NCBI RefSeq assembly: GCF_004364345.1
Contig: NZ_SOCA01000002.1
Span: 695,711 to 759,710 of the forward strand
DNA: 64,000 nucleotides
Direction: 5' to 3'
DNA from: Prosthecobacter fusiformis
Lineage (GTDB): Bacteria > Verrucomicrobiota > Verrucomicrobiia > Verrucomicrobiales > Verrucomicrobiaceae
Shown: positions 44,655 to 53,947 of the stretch, piece after piece
Position numbering within the stretch: position 1 is the first letter of the stretch
Layout: the number at the start of each line of letters is the position of its first letter
Translations under genes and position numbers: made by a program
Notes under the pieces: generated by a model
What the model saw: the letters and a program-made list of their open reading frames with translations, nothing else
The model's database searches: none
Told to the model about the DNA's origin: nothing

Positions 44655-45741
44655 TCCAAGGCCCCTTGCCGAGAAGGAGCATGCAAAGGAAGCAGGATTA
44701 TCCTATGCTTCTGATCACCGCCCCGGCATTACCCGGCACCTTGCGGGAAAAGAATTCATCTACTCATCTGCCGCAGGGGCTCGCATCACGGATGCGGCGG
44801 TGCTTTCCAGGATCAGGTCATTGGCCATTCCCCCTGCTTGGACGGATGTTTGGATCTGTCCATCAGATAAAGGGCATCTGCAGGCCACCGGACGGGACGC
44901 GCGCAAGCGCAAGCAATACCGCTACCATCCACTCTGGCGTGAATACCGCGACGGAAATAAATTTCAACACATGGTGGCCTTTGCAAGAGCCCTTCCAAAG
45001 ATTCGCCGCACTGTCCGGCGTGATTTGAAAAAACCAGGGATGCCACGTGAAAAAGTATTGGCGGCTGTGCTCAAGCTTCTGGAGACCACTTTGATCCGTG
45101 TGGGAAACGATGAATATGCACGCACGAACCGCTCTTACGGTCTCACCACTCTACACAATAAGCATGTCAAAATCTCAGGGGATAACATCCTTTTCAACTT
45201 CAGGGGAAAGAGCGGAAAGGTGCATGGTATTCGCCTGAAAGACCGGGAAATGGCGCGTATCGTCAAACGTTGTCAGCATATGCCAGGGCAGGAACTCTTT
45301 GCCTATGAAGACGCTGAGGGAAAGTTACACGACATCGGTTCCCAAGATGTAAATGAGTATTTGCGCGCTATCACGGGCAGCGATTTCACGGCAAAGGATT
45401 ACCGCACCTGGGCAGGGACCGTGCTGGCGGCCATTGCCTTGCGTGAGTTTGAAGACGTCGCATCCCAGGCTCAGGCCAAGAAGAACGTGATTGTGGCTGT
45501 CGAGTCAGTGGCCAGAATGCTGGGAAATACTCCTTCGGTGTGTAGAAAATGCTATGTGCACCCCACCATTTTGGATTCCTATTTTGAGGGGCTTACCATT
45601 GCCACGCTGACCAAAAAAGTGGCTGTAAAAATTGATAAATCACTCTCCGCACTGAAGCCTGAGGAGGCTTCAGTGCTTGTGCTGCTACAGCGGCGGCTAA
45701 AGGATAACCGCCGCCGTCTGTCAGCCTCAGGAAAAACCTGA
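44647..45741 (+). CDS. DNA topoisomerase IB
   Basis: About 364 residues, the poxvirus-like bacterial type. The N-terminal part (RHLAGKEFIYSSAAGARITD) and the catalytic part carry the family residues: TLIRVGNDEYARTNRSYGLTTL with catalytic Arg, an Arg/Lys set around KDYRTWAGT, and nucleophile Tyr303 in CRKCYVHP. It relaxes supercoils through a 3'-phosphotyrosine. The ATG at 44647 overlaps the SDR stop, so the two genes are translationally coupled. Confidence 0.93.
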   Translation: MVSPRPLAEKEHAKEAGLSYASDHRPGITRHLAGKEFIYSSAAGARITDAAVLSRIRSLAIPPAWTDVWICPSDKGHLQATGRDARKRKQYRYHPLWREYRDGNKFQHMVAFARALPKIRRTVRRDLKKPGMPREKVLAAVLKLLETTLIRVGNDEYARTNRSYGLTTLHNKHVKISGDNILFNFRGKSGKVHGIRLKDREMARIVKRCQHMPGQELFAYEDAEGKLHDIGSQDVNEYLRAITGSDFTAKDYRTWAGTVLAAIALREFEDVASQAQAKKNVIVAVESVARMLGNTPSVCRKCYVHPTILDSYFEGLTIATLTKKVAVKIDKSLSALKPEEASVLVLLQRRLKDNRRRLSASGKT

Positions 45742-45752
45742 GTGTAACCGGT

Positions 45753-47411
45753 TTATTTCGGCCTCAAATCACTGCGCATGATCTGCCATGCCAGTGTGAG
45801 GCCGCCACCTGTGGCCAGCAAAAACAAGACCATGGCAAACCCAGGATAACCAAAAATGCGGAAGCTCGTATCGATTCGCATCAGTAGAGAAGCTCCCATA
45901 ATCATGGAGGCAAGGATCAAGCCCAGGGTGATGCGATTGGCCACTTTTTGGAGACCAGTCATCACCACTTTTTCATCAATGGTATCCAAATGGATTTTCA
46001 ATTTATTAGAGGCGACCACCTCCAGGAATTGATTCAACCTTCCTGGCAATTTCTCAAACAGTTCCTTGGCATCCAAAAGGGAATTGAGCAGGTTGCCAGG
46101 GGAAAGACTTTTCATGGTCTTTTCCTGCATCAGTTTACCCGCATTGCGGCGGATGGATTCATTGGGGTCAAAGTCGGGATCCAGAGTTCGACCCACGAGA
46201 TCCAGATTGAGCAAGGTCTTGCCTAGCATCGTCAGTTCCTCCGGCATGCTCAGGCCTGTGTTTGCCGCTACCTGAGTCACTCGCATGACGATTTTTCCCA
46301 CCTGCATATCCTGCACCGTTGCACCCTGCTGCTGGCTGATGATCTCTGCAATTTCACGGCGGAAGGTGACTTCATCAAAACCATCCCTTTCCGTGCCCAT
46401 GCTTTGGGCCACTGCCGCTGCCCGGTCGCTCTGCCCATCACTGATGGCGATAAGCAGTTTCAGAAGTTGATCCTGCATCTCCGGTCCGATGCGGGCCACC
46501 ATACCGAAATCCAGCAATGCAACACGGTTGTCCACAGTCAAAAACACATTGCCAGGATGCGGATCAGCATGGAAAACGCCCATGACCAATATCTGGTGGA
46601 GGTAAGATTTGAAAACCTCTTCCGCCAAACCCGCGCCATCGATTTCAAGCCGGGTCAGGGGATGCAGTTTGGTCACTTTGGAGCCATCCACATACTCCAT
46701 CGTTAGCACACGCCCGCTGGAATAATCATCAATCGGGGCTGGGATGACGAGGCGGGTGAATTCGGCTAATTTGGTCCTCATCATGCGCATCGTCTGGGCT
46801 TCGAGGCGATAGTCCAACTCACGCAATAAGGCCTTGCGCAGCTCATTGACGATCTTGGTAAACTCAAACCGACGGCCCATGTCGGTATGCTTATCCAGAA
46901 ACTCCGCAATTTCCGACAGCGCGGCCAGATCCGTGGCCACATGCTCACGCACATCCGGTCTCTGAACTTTCACCGCCACCTCCTGCCCGCTGCGCAGCAC
47001 AGCATAATGAACTTGCCCCAGTGAGGCAGCCGCCATCGGAGTCTCGTCGAACGACTTGAAGGCTTTCGAAATTCTCGCTCCGATCTCGACTCCCACGATG
47101 GCTTCAACCTTCTCATAGGGGAAGGGCTTGATGTGATCTTGCAGCATACTCAGACCCTCCATGTAGGCTGGGGGTATGAAGTCTGAGCGCGTGGATAAAA
47201 GCTGCCCCAGTTTGATGAAAGTTGGACCCAGCGCTTCCAGATCTTTAGCCAATTCTTTGGCGCCTGGCGGGACCGGCGGCGGTGGAGCAAATTCCAATGG
47301 ATCATCCACGATTGGAGCGTTTTTGACCAGATCGCCATGCCCATATTTAATCAGCAGACCGACGACTTGCTTGTAGCGTTTAAGATGCTCGGGATTGAGG
47401 GAGAGAGTCAT
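45753..47411 (-). CDS. ABC1/UbiB-family atypical kinase
   Basis: 552 residues. The ABC1 signatures are KLGQ at 67-70, the Ala-rich loop AAASLGQV at 127-134 replacing a normal P-loop, VAVKVQRP with Lys148, FHADPHPGN near 275-283 and LLDFGMVARIG near 295-305. Two membrane helices end the chain (about 500-545). Homologues (UbiB, COQ8) support quinone synthesis or lipid homeostasis. No ubi or men genes are adjacent, so the role here is open. Confidence 0.92.
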   Translation of the reverse strand: MTLSLNPEHLKRYKQVVGLLIKYGHGDLVKNAPIVDDPLEFAPPPPVPPGAKELAKDLEALGPTFIKLGQLLSTRSDFIPPAYMEGLSMLQDHIKPFPYEKVEAIVGVEIGARISKAFKSFDETPMAAASLGQVHYAVLRSGQEVAVKVQRPDVREHVATDLAALSEIAEFLDKHTDMGRRFEFTKIVNELRKALLRELDYRLEAQTMRMMRTKLAEFTRLVIPAPIDDYSSGRVLTMEYVDGSKVTKLHPLTRLEIDGAGLAEEVFKSYLHQILVMGVFHADPHPGNVFLTVDNRVALLDFGMVARIGPEMQDQLLKLLIAISDGQSDRAAAVAQSMGTERDGFDEVTFRREIAEIISQQQGATVQDMQVGKIVMRVTQVAANTGLSMPEELTMLGKTLLNLDLVGRTLDPDFDPNESIRRNAGKLMQEKTMKSLSPGNLLNSLLDAKELFEKLPGRLNQFLEVVASNKLKIHLDTIDEKVVMTGLQKVANRITLGLILASMIMGASLLMRIDTSFRIFGYPGFAMVLFLLATGGGLTLAWQIMRSDLRPK

Positions 47412-47596
47412 ACAAAAGTGAAATCGAAATGCGCCTCCTCACCGCGTGCATTCTGCAATCGACTTCCTCCATTTTTTAGTTAGACGCATCGCGGCCGTCT
47501 GATCCGATTTGGAGTGAGAAGTTGCCGTGGATTAACTTTCTGAAAGTTCAATTACCCTACTCTTGCCCCAATAACCCGTGTTGACCTGTATTTTCT

Positions 47597-48943
47597 ATGT
47601 TTCCACTGCTCAAGCCAAAGGCTAAAACCTGGGCCAAAAGCTTGGCTCACGTCGGTCGGAATGACGAAAATCATTCCCGCTATGGATGGATGAAATTTGC
47701 AGCCACTGCTCTTTTAAGCGGTGGGGCAGCCATCATTTTTAGCAAAAACTTCCTCGAAACGGAGAAGCGAATTACTCACGATATAGACACGGATTACGGT
47801 GTGATGGATCCCGCTTTTGAACGGGTGATGAGCCACTTGATGGGGCCGCCTCTGGTTGGTGGAAACAAGGTCACCATTCTTGAAAACGGGGCCGAGTTTT
47901 TTCCGCGCATGTTGGATGCCATACGCAAGGCAAAGCACAGTGTCACTTTGGAAAGCTTTGTTTTCATCAAAGGAAAAATCTCCAAGGCTTTTGCGGATGC
48001 GCTTTGCGAAGCCGCACAACGGGGAGTTAAAGTTCACTTCCTCCAGGATGCGATGGGATGCGATTGCATCGACAGTGAATTCGTTCAGCGCATGGCCGAT
48101 TGCGGCGTGGAATTGGAGATTTTCAGACGATTTAATCTGGCGCATTTTAACCATCGCACTCATCGGAAGCTCCTGATTGTGGATGGGCGTATCGGTTTCA
48201 CAGGTGGTGCCGGAATCTCCGATCAATGGGATGGCAATGGAGATAAAGCCGATCATTGGCGAGACACCCAATATGAAGTGGAAGGACCTGTGGTTTCCCA
48301 GATGCAGCAGGCATTTATGGATAACTGGATGCAGACCCGCGCCCAGGTCTTGCATGGCGACCTCTACTTCCCTGAGCTATTCCCTTGTGGGGACAAAACT
48401 TGTCAGATGCTGAAAAGCTCTGTCAGCGAAGGCGCAGACAGTGCGCGTTTGATGTTTCTGCTTTCCATCGCCGCTGCCAGACATTCCATCCGCATCGTCA
48501 ATCCATACTTTGTTCCTGACATGCTGGTGCTGAAGCTTTTGAAAAAAGCCCGCCAGCGAGGAGTGAGTATAGAGATCATCGCTCCTAGCAAGCGTATTGA
48601 TCAGCGGCTCGTTCGGTTTGTCGGGCGTGCTCGCTGGGGCGGGCTGCTGAGGGAAGGGGTGCGTTTCTATGAGTTTCAGCCCGCCTTGCTGCACAGTAAA
48701 TATTTCATTGTGGATGAGCATTGGGTCTCGGTCGGTTCCTGCAATTTGGATGACCGCTCTTTATGCTTGAATGAAGAAGCTAATTTAAACATCCTCGGCA
48801 CTGACTTTGCGAGGGAGCATCTTGAGGTGTTCGAATACGACAAAGCGCAGTCCGTCGAAATCACCTGGGCGACATGGCGAAACCGTCCCCTTCAGGAAAA
48901 GCTTCTCGGTCATGTGGGCGGTATCATGCGTTCGCAAATGTAG
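47597..48943 (+). CDS. Phospholipase D-type cardiolipin synthase
   Basis: 448 residues. One N-terminal membrane helix (about 32-48) precedes two PLD HKD motifs: His189/Lys191/Asp196 (HRKLLIVDG) and His366/Lys368/Asp373 (HSKYFIVDE). This is the ClsB-like layout of a phospholipid transphosphatidylase. It faces, end to end, an endonuclease/exonuclease/phosphatase gene, echoing the E. coli clsB-ybhP association. Confidence 0.9.
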   Translation: MFPLLKPKAKTWAKSLAHVGRNDENHSRYGWMKFAATALLSGGAAIIFSKNFLETEKRITHDIDTDYGVMDPAFERVMSHLMGPPLVGGNKVTILENGAEFFPRMLDAIRKAKHSVTLESFVFIKGKISKAFADALCEAAQRGVKVHFLQDAMGCDCIDSEFVQRMADCGVELEIFRRFNLAHFNHRTHRKLLIVDGRIGFTGGAGISDQWDGNGDKADHWRDTQYEVEGPVVSQMQQAFMDNWMQTRAQVLHGDLYFPELFPCGDKTCQMLKSSVSEGADSARLMFLLSIAAARHSIRIVNPYFVPDMLVLKLLKKARQRGVSIEIIAPSKRIDQRLVRFVGRARWGGLLREGVRFYEFQPALLHSKYFIVDEHWVSVGSCNLDDRSLCLNEEANLNILGTDFAREHLEVFEYDKAQSVEITWATWRNRPLQEKLLGHVGGIMRSQM

Positions 48944-49690
48944 TTAGGCTAGCGCCAGGTCGGCGATGAGTGGCAAGTGGTCGGATGCCGTACGTATTTG
49001 TTTGTCACTGGGCACCTCCACGTGCTCAACGACCAGCCTGTCATTGATAAATATGTAGTCCAGGCGCGCAAGCGGCCAGCGTGAGGGAAAGGTTGCCCGT
49101 GGCCAACGTTGCAGTGTCCAGGGCTGCACGTCATGCAACAATCGGGTGAATGCGCGATAGACCTGGGAACCTGGCAGTGCATTGAGGTCTCCACATAAGA
49201 TGAATCGAGCTTGGCCTGCAGGTTCCCCCATCCACTCAGGCCCCAGAAGTGCCTGGGTCTGGGCTAGGCGCTCGTCCCACGCCAGTCCGAGGTGAGTATT
49301 GAGCAGAAAGACTTCTTCACCCTTCACGTCCAGTCTTACCAACAGCGCCCCACGGGGTTCAAATGCCAGTCGTGAGCTTGTCGTTGGCAATATACCTTTT
49401 TTGACCAGACTCATGGGGAGCTTGCTCAGAATGGCATCCCCGTAGTGTTCGGAAAAGTGACTCAGGGTGGGATGGAACTGGAAGTCCATTTTCAGATGAT
49501 CCGCCAGTAGCCGCACCTGATCTATTCCACCGCTTCGTGCCCTTTCTACATCCAGTTCCTGTAGCGCTACCACATCAGGGTTAAATGAGGCGATGACCTC
49601 CGCGATGCGGCCTTCATCCAGACGCGCATCCGTACCTACACAGCCATGCACATTGTAGGTCATCACACGGAGGGTTGATGTGATGCTCAT
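48944..49690 (-). CDS. Endonuclease/exonuclease/phosphatase family protein (YbhP-like)
   Basis: About 248 residues from the ATG at 49690. EEP-fold motifs: MTYNVHGCVG, VALQELD (metal Glu), LNTHLGL, CGDLNALPGS, LDYIFIN and the final SDHLPLIADL. Members cut phosphodiester bonds in DNA, RNA or lipids. Its juxtaposition with the PLD-type cardiolipin synthase suggests a lipid role, but that is inference. Confidence 0.9.
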   Translation of the reverse strand: MSITSTLRVMTYNVHGCVGTDARLDEGRIAEVIASFNPDVVALQELDVERARSGGIDQVRLLADHLKMDFQFHPTLSHFSEHYGDAILSKLPMSLVKKGILPTTSSRLAFEPRGALLVRLDVKGEEVFLLNTHLGLAWDERLAQTQALLGPEWMGEPAGQARFILCGDLNALPGSQVYRAFTRLLHDVQPWTLQRWPRATFPSRWPLARLDYIFINDRLVVEHVEVPSDKQIRTASDHLPLIADLALA

Positions 49691-49745
49691 GAATGACAAC
49701 TTGGGTCTGACAGTTTCTCGCTGGTCTGTAGTGAGGGTGATGCAT

Positions 49746-49934
49746 TTATCTTTGTGAAGTTTTAGCTGGAGGGGACATCTCTTGCATTTGTTCGAGAGCC
49801 TCTTTGCGGTCTTCATCGGTGACCTTGGAATGATTTTCCTTGTTGGCCAAGTCAGCGGCCATCTGTTCAATCTGATCAGTGCCACCCAATTGAGAGTCCT
49901 GATCCTGGCTCGTAGATGGAAGATGTTTTTTCAT
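49746..49934 (-). CDS. Small hydrophilic hypothetical protein
   Basis: 62 residues, charged and without hydrophobic segments (ADLANKENHSKVTDEDRKEALEQMQE), probably helical. The start at 49934 is inferred from a compact frame. I do not recognise the family. It lies between the EEP gene and the divergent DUF4142 gene. Confidence 0.4.
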   Translation of the reverse strand: MKKHLPSTSQDQDSQLGGTDQIEQMAADLANKENHSKVTDEDRKEALEQMQEMSPPAKTSQR

Positions 49935-50092
49935 AATGTCTGTGGATACAGATACGCATGTGCGACGGCCTTCGGTCCTGCTCGTTTTAAGAGGCACTTC
50001 AATACATCCATGTCCTGTTACGGCGGCGAATCACATGAGCAGCCGAGGCTCTTTCTGTGCCCAGACTGCCAACACTAACCATCCGATATCCT

Positions 50093-50629
50093 ATGAAATC
50101 CTATTCGATTAAAACCCTGGGAGCTGCTCTGGTCTGTGCTTTCGCAGGCCTTTCCCTTGTGACTACACAAATTCATGCTGCAGATCCAAAAAGCACTCTG
50201 AACACTGGCGATGAAGCGTTCGTGAAGGCCGCTTCTCAACACGGCATGGGCGAAGTCCAAATTGCCGCTCTGGGTGTCAAAAAATCTTCTCGTGAAGATG
50301 TGCGGGCACTGGCTGAAAAGCTGGTGACTGATCATGGTGCAGCCAATACCGAGCTTGCCACGCTGGCCAAAACCAAAGGCGTGATGATCTCGGCCGTCAC
50401 GGATCCGAATGATACGGAGACCATGAAGGAACTCGAAAACACGAATTCAGGCGAGGCCTTTGATAAAGCCTTTCTTGCCCAGCTCGAAGACGACCATGAG
50501 GCCTCTATCGACCTCTTTGAAGAGGCTGCTAAAGACTCTGCCGATGCAGAAGTCAAAGCATGGGCTGCTAAAATGCTGCCAACTCTCCGCGCTCATCTGA
50601 GCGAAATTCAGGCAGCCATTAAAAAGTAA
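50093..50629 (+). CDS. DUF4142 periplasmic protein
   Basis: 178 residues. The signal peptide spans about 1-30 (cleavage after IHA, before ADPKS). A four-helix ferritin-like DUF4142 domain follows, with the typical DEAFVKAASQHGMGEVQIAALGVKKS and LVTDHGAANTELATLAK segments. Members are common in stress and biofilm settings with no proven reaction. It is followed by a hairpin terminator. Confidence 0.9.
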   Translation: MKSYSIKTLGAALVCAFAGLSLVTTQIHAADPKSTLNTGDEAFVKAASQHGMGEVQIAALGVKKSSREDVRALAEKLVTDHGAANTELATLAKTKGVMISAVTDPNDTETMKELENTNSGEAFDKAFLAQLEDDHEASIDLFEEAAKDSADAEVKAWAAKMLPTLRAHLSEIQAAIKK

Positions 50630-50672
50630 CCATCCACATCTTCTGACCGCAGTTTGATCTGCCTTTAGAATG

Positions 50673-50724
50673 CCCTGGCGGTGATGACGGACCTTTAGGC
50701 CTGCTCTCACCGCCAGGGTTGTTT
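50673..50724 (+). terminator. Probable terminator after the DUF4142 gene
   Basis: A 12-bp perfect stem, CCCTGGCGGTGA (50673-50684) against TCACCGCCAGGG (50707-50718), has a 22-base loop and only a weak T-tract (TTGTTT). The stem is strong and the U-run modest. Confidence 0.65.
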
Positions 50725-50757
50725 CAGCCTCTCTAGCTCGTTATTCGATTTTTTGTT

Positions 50758-52470
50758 ATGCCTCCACCACCTCCTCTGCCCAAAAAACTCGCTGGCCTAC
50801 TGGTGCCGGTTTTTGCCATGCGCCGCACGGATGACATGGGCATCGGTGACACCCAAGCAGTCATCGAAACCATTGACTTCTGTGCTGCCAATCAATTCGC
50901 CGTCCTTCAGTTGCTGCCTATACACGAAACGGTTGGAGACCACAGCCCTTACAATCCCATCAGTTCTAGGGCTCTTTCACCTGCCCTCCTGACCCTGCAT
51001 CCTGATTGGGTGCCAGGATTGAGTGAGGAAATCATCAAGCGGCATGCTACAGAATCCTGGCTCATCCAGCTCAGGGAAGGACCTGTAAAACACCTGTCTG
51101 TCCATGCCTTGAAATTGCAAATCTTGATGGATGCTGCCAAGTCCTTTGAAGAGCAGATGGATGACTTTACTGCTTTGGCTGAAGACTTCAAAGCATTTCA
51201 AGATCAGGAGGATCAGTGGCTACCGGCCTATACACTTTTTCGCGTGCTCGTTCATGAATATGAAGGCAACACTCATTGGGAGCAGTGGCGGCCGGAGCAT
51301 CATAGCCTAGCTTTGGCAGAGTCTTGGTTTGCAGCCCATGCCGACAATGCGCGCCTAGCTTCACTCAGACGTGCTTTTGCATTCGTTCAATGGGTAGCCC
51401 ATCGGCAGTGGCTGCAGGTGCGGACGCATGCTGAAGCCCAGAGTATCAAGCTGATGGGGGAAATGTCATTCGGTGTCTCCAAAAGCAGTGCGGATGTCTG
51501 GAGCCGACCTGAGCTTTTCGATACAGAATGGAGCATGGGTACACGGCCGGTGTCTTATTTTGATACCAATAAAGACTCCGAGCGCTGGGGACAAAATTGG
51601 GGGTTGCCGCCCTACCGTTGGGAAAACCATCGCTCAGAGAAATTCGCCTGGCTCCGAGGGCGAATGAGTTCTGAAGCAAAGTACTTTCATATCTGTCGGC
51701 TCGACCATCTAAGAGGCTATTTCCGCGCCTACATGTTTCCATGGCAGGGCGGTCCTCAGCATGCCGAATTTGCCACCTTGAGTGAAGAGGAGGCCTTTCT
51801 CAAAACCAATGGTCGCTTGCCCCGTTTTGTCCCTGGGCCAGATGATGAGGAGACCACGGCGCAGATGAATGACCTGCAAGGCCGTGAACTTATCTCCATC
51901 ATGCAGGAGGCTGCTGGCGAAATGGGACTGATGGCCGAGCTGATGGGAATGATGCCAGACTACATGAGACAGGCATTGGAAGACCTCCAGATGCCAAATT
52001 TAACTTTCCCACTTTTGGAGAAGGATGACGAAGGGCATCTTCTTCATCAGGAAAATTTCCGTCCTCTCAGTCTCGTCTCCTATGGGAACCATGACCACGC
52101 ACCGCTGGCAGCAGTCTATGCCCGCCTTCATGAGGGGATGGGAAAGGATATGTCTGAAATGTCTGGAGACCTTCGCAACCTTCTGGCCTTTGCCGGTTGG
52201 TCAGGTTCCCCGCCTGATACGCTCACCAGCGAGCTGCTTTCCGCTTTGCAAAAATCCTTGTTTGAGACGCCCTGCCTGCTGGCTGTTCTCATGTGCACGG
52301 ATCTTATCGGCACTGCACAGCGCTTTAATCTGCCTGGCAGTTATGGAAGCATGACCTGGTGTGAGCGCCTGGAATTGCCCTGGGACGGACTGTGCAGCCA
52401 TCCAGTTTATGGGGCGCGCATTAAGGAAGCTGTCCAATGGGTGTTGCAATCTGGGCGTGCCCCAGATTGA
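50758..52470 (+). CDS. malQ: 4-alpha-glucanotransferase (amylomaltase)
   Basis: 570-residue GH77 enzyme that disproportionates maltodextrins. Family blocks visible are GIGDTQAVIETIDFCAANQF, PIHETVGDHSPYNPISSRA, GEMSFGVSKSSADVW and CRLDHLRGYFRAYMF, with nucleophile Asp316. YGNHDHAPLAA carries the stabilising Asp. It would reshape glucans for TreY/TreZ and TreS upstream, or recycle maltose. Confidence 0.93.
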   Translation: MPPPPPLPKKLAGLLVPVFAMRRTDDMGIGDTQAVIETIDFCAANQFAVLQLLPIHETVGDHSPYNPISSRALSPALLTLHPDWVPGLSEEIIKRHATESWLIQLREGPVKHLSVHALKLQILMDAAKSFEEQMDDFTALAEDFKAFQDQEDQWLPAYTLFRVLVHEYEGNTHWEQWRPEHHSLALAESWFAAHADNARLASLRRAFAFVQWVAHRQWLQVRTHAEAQSIKLMGEMSFGVSKSSADVWSRPELFDTEWSMGTRPVSYFDTNKDSERWGQNWGLPPYRWENHRSEKFAWLRGRMSSEAKYFHICRLDHLRGYFRAYMFPWQGGPQHAEFATLSEEEAFLKTNGRLPRFVPGPDDEETTAQMNDLQGRELISIMQEAAGEMGLMAELMGMMPDYMRQALEDLQMPNLTFPLLEKDDEGHLLHQENFRPLSLVSYGNHDHAPLAAVYARLHEGMGKDMSEMSGDLRNLLAFAGWSGSPPDTLTSELLSALQKSLFETPCLLAVLMCTDLIGTAQRFNLPGSYGSMTWCERLELPWDGLCSHPVYGARIKEAVQWVLQSGRAPD

Positions 52471-52513
52471 GATCGCCATGACTTTATTCGAACCTCCGAA
52501 TTAAACTCGCCTT

Positions 52514-52531
52514 CGATACATGCCGATACAT
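52514..52531 (+). promoter_or_regulatory. Direct repeat CGATACAT x2 upstream of the receiver-kinase gene
   Basis: CGATACAT occurs at 52514-52521 and 52524-52531, a 10-base period, about 90 bases before the start of the gene at 52620. One-turn spacing is typical of side-by-side binding of regulator dimers. No matching regulator is identified. Confidence 0.35.
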
Positions 52532-52619
52532 CCGCGCATCATGCAATAAACGATATTTCAAAAAGTAGAATGTTTAACACGGACCTGTCACCTCCAACGC
52601 TTGAAAATGGCTGCCACTT

Positions 52620-53927
52620 ATGTTAAAAACAAATCAGCATTCCGGCTTAAACGCTCCTAAAAACTCGGCGAAAGAGATCGTGAAAAATCCTCCAAATCCA
52701 TCCGAACCTGGCGCCGGGAAAGAGCAGTCTTTCCCAACTAAATCTTCATCCTTCTCAGAGCCAGCTCTGGTGCTCGTGGTGGATGATCAAGCTAGAAACC
52801 TGCAAATAGTCAAAAAAGTACTTACCTTTGATGGTTATCAGGTGACGACAGCGGAGAGTGGTAGTGAAGCGCTAAAAAGCATTGCTGTTCGTCGTCCAGA
52901 TCTCATTCTTTTGGATGTGGTGATGCCGGAAATGGACGGATTTCAGGTCTGTGAGCAGATCAAAGAAAATCCCGCTACCCACGATATTCCTATCGTCTTC
53001 CTATCAGCGGATACGGAGCATCGTTCCATCATGACCGCCTTCTCCAAAGGCGGCATTGATTACGTGCCCAAGCCTTTTAATAAGGCGGAACTCCTGGCTC
53101 GCGTGCGGACCCATGTGGATCTTTACCGCAGCCAGAAGCGCCATACAAAGGAGATCGCTGAGCGTCAGCGCACTCTTCACATCATTGCTCATGAGTGGCA
53201 TAAACCCTTGCAGCGCATCTTCCTGTTTTTGTCGAAGATCCAGGACCTTTCAGATTCCACCCTGCCAGAGACGCGCATTGCCTTAAGCAAAGAGGCCACG
53301 CGGGACACAGAGCGCATGCTTGCTTCCATTGAAGACTTTCTGCATCAGCAGTCGCCGGATGGCAGCGCTACCGCTGAGTCATCCTCAGGATGGCTGACGA
53401 CAGATGATCTCAAATCCATGGCCGGTAAGTGGTATGTCACGGCCAAGCGCAAACTCGTAGAACTAGTGCTTTTCGCTCCCTCTGTCCCGATTTCCATTCC
53501 TGTGGCGATGCCCTTTGCCATTCACCAAATTGTGGATGCCGTCATCTCCAATGCGGTTAACTTTACTCCCCAGACGGGACGTATCGAAGTCCGTATTTTT
53601 GAGGAAAATCAGCGCATCGTTCTGCGCGTGGAGGATGAGGGTCCAGGTTTTTCTGACGACTATCTGCGCCGTAAATTTCAGCCCTACATGCGCCCTGGCA
53701 CCGAGCCGCCATCGGCCGCCCTCGGAGTCGGTCTCGCCGCTGCCAAACGAATCGCTGACCGTATTCATGCCACACTAACTATTGGCAACCGTGTGCGGGC
53801 CGACGGCGGTGGATGTGTGACTGTGGAATTTCCTGCGGCCGATGAATTGGCCCAGCTCAAAGCAGCCCCCGCTGTAAAACCACGCAAAGCTTCAGCAAAT
53901 GGGCGTAAAAAGGTCGCTGGCAGTTAG
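52620..53927 (+). CDS. Receiver-histidine kinase hybrid (REC-HisKA-like-HATPase)
   Basis: 435 residues with no membrane segment. Disordered N-terminus, then a receiver domain at about 48-165 with Asp99 (LILLDVVMPEMDG). An H-box-like IIAHEWHKPLQRI follows, with candidate phospho-His191. An HATPase domain spans about 295-410, with N-box DAVISNAVNFTP, DEGPGF and the lid loop LGVGLAAAKRI. A basic tail of about 20 residues resembles a DNA- or RNA-binding or disordered extension. A cytosolic signalling protein that could work with the lone receiver at 42805. Confidence 0.85.
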   Translation: MLKTNQHSGLNAPKNSAKEIVKNPPNPSEPGAGKEQSFPTKSSSFSEPALVLVVDDQARNLQIVKKVLTFDGYQVTTAESGSEALKSIAVRRPDLILLDVVMPEMDGFQVCEQIKENPATHDIPIVFLSADTEHRSIMTAFSKGGIDYVPKPFNKAELLARVRTHVDLYRSQKRHTKEIAERQRTLHIIAHEWHKPLQRIFLFLSKIQDLSDSTLPETRIALSKEATRDTERMLASIEDFLHQQSPDGSATAESSSGWLTTDDLKSMAGKWYVTAKRKLVELVLFAPSVPISIPVAMPFAIHQIVDAVISNAVNFTPQTGRIEVRIFEENQRIVLRVEDEGPGFSDDYLRRKFQPYMRPGTEPPSAALGVGLAAAKRIADRIHATLTIGNRVRADGGGCVTVEFPAADELAQLKAAPAVKPRKASANGRKKVAGS

Positions 53928-53947
53928 TTAGACCTTTATTCGTCTTC

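Noticed and set aside
45649-45676. A perfect 11-bp inverted repeat (GCACTGAAGCC / GGCTTCAGTGC) near the end of topoisomerase IB
   Set aside because: It lies wholly inside the coding frame with no T-run. It may be a chance product of repeated Leu/Ala/Glu codons; not called as a terminator.
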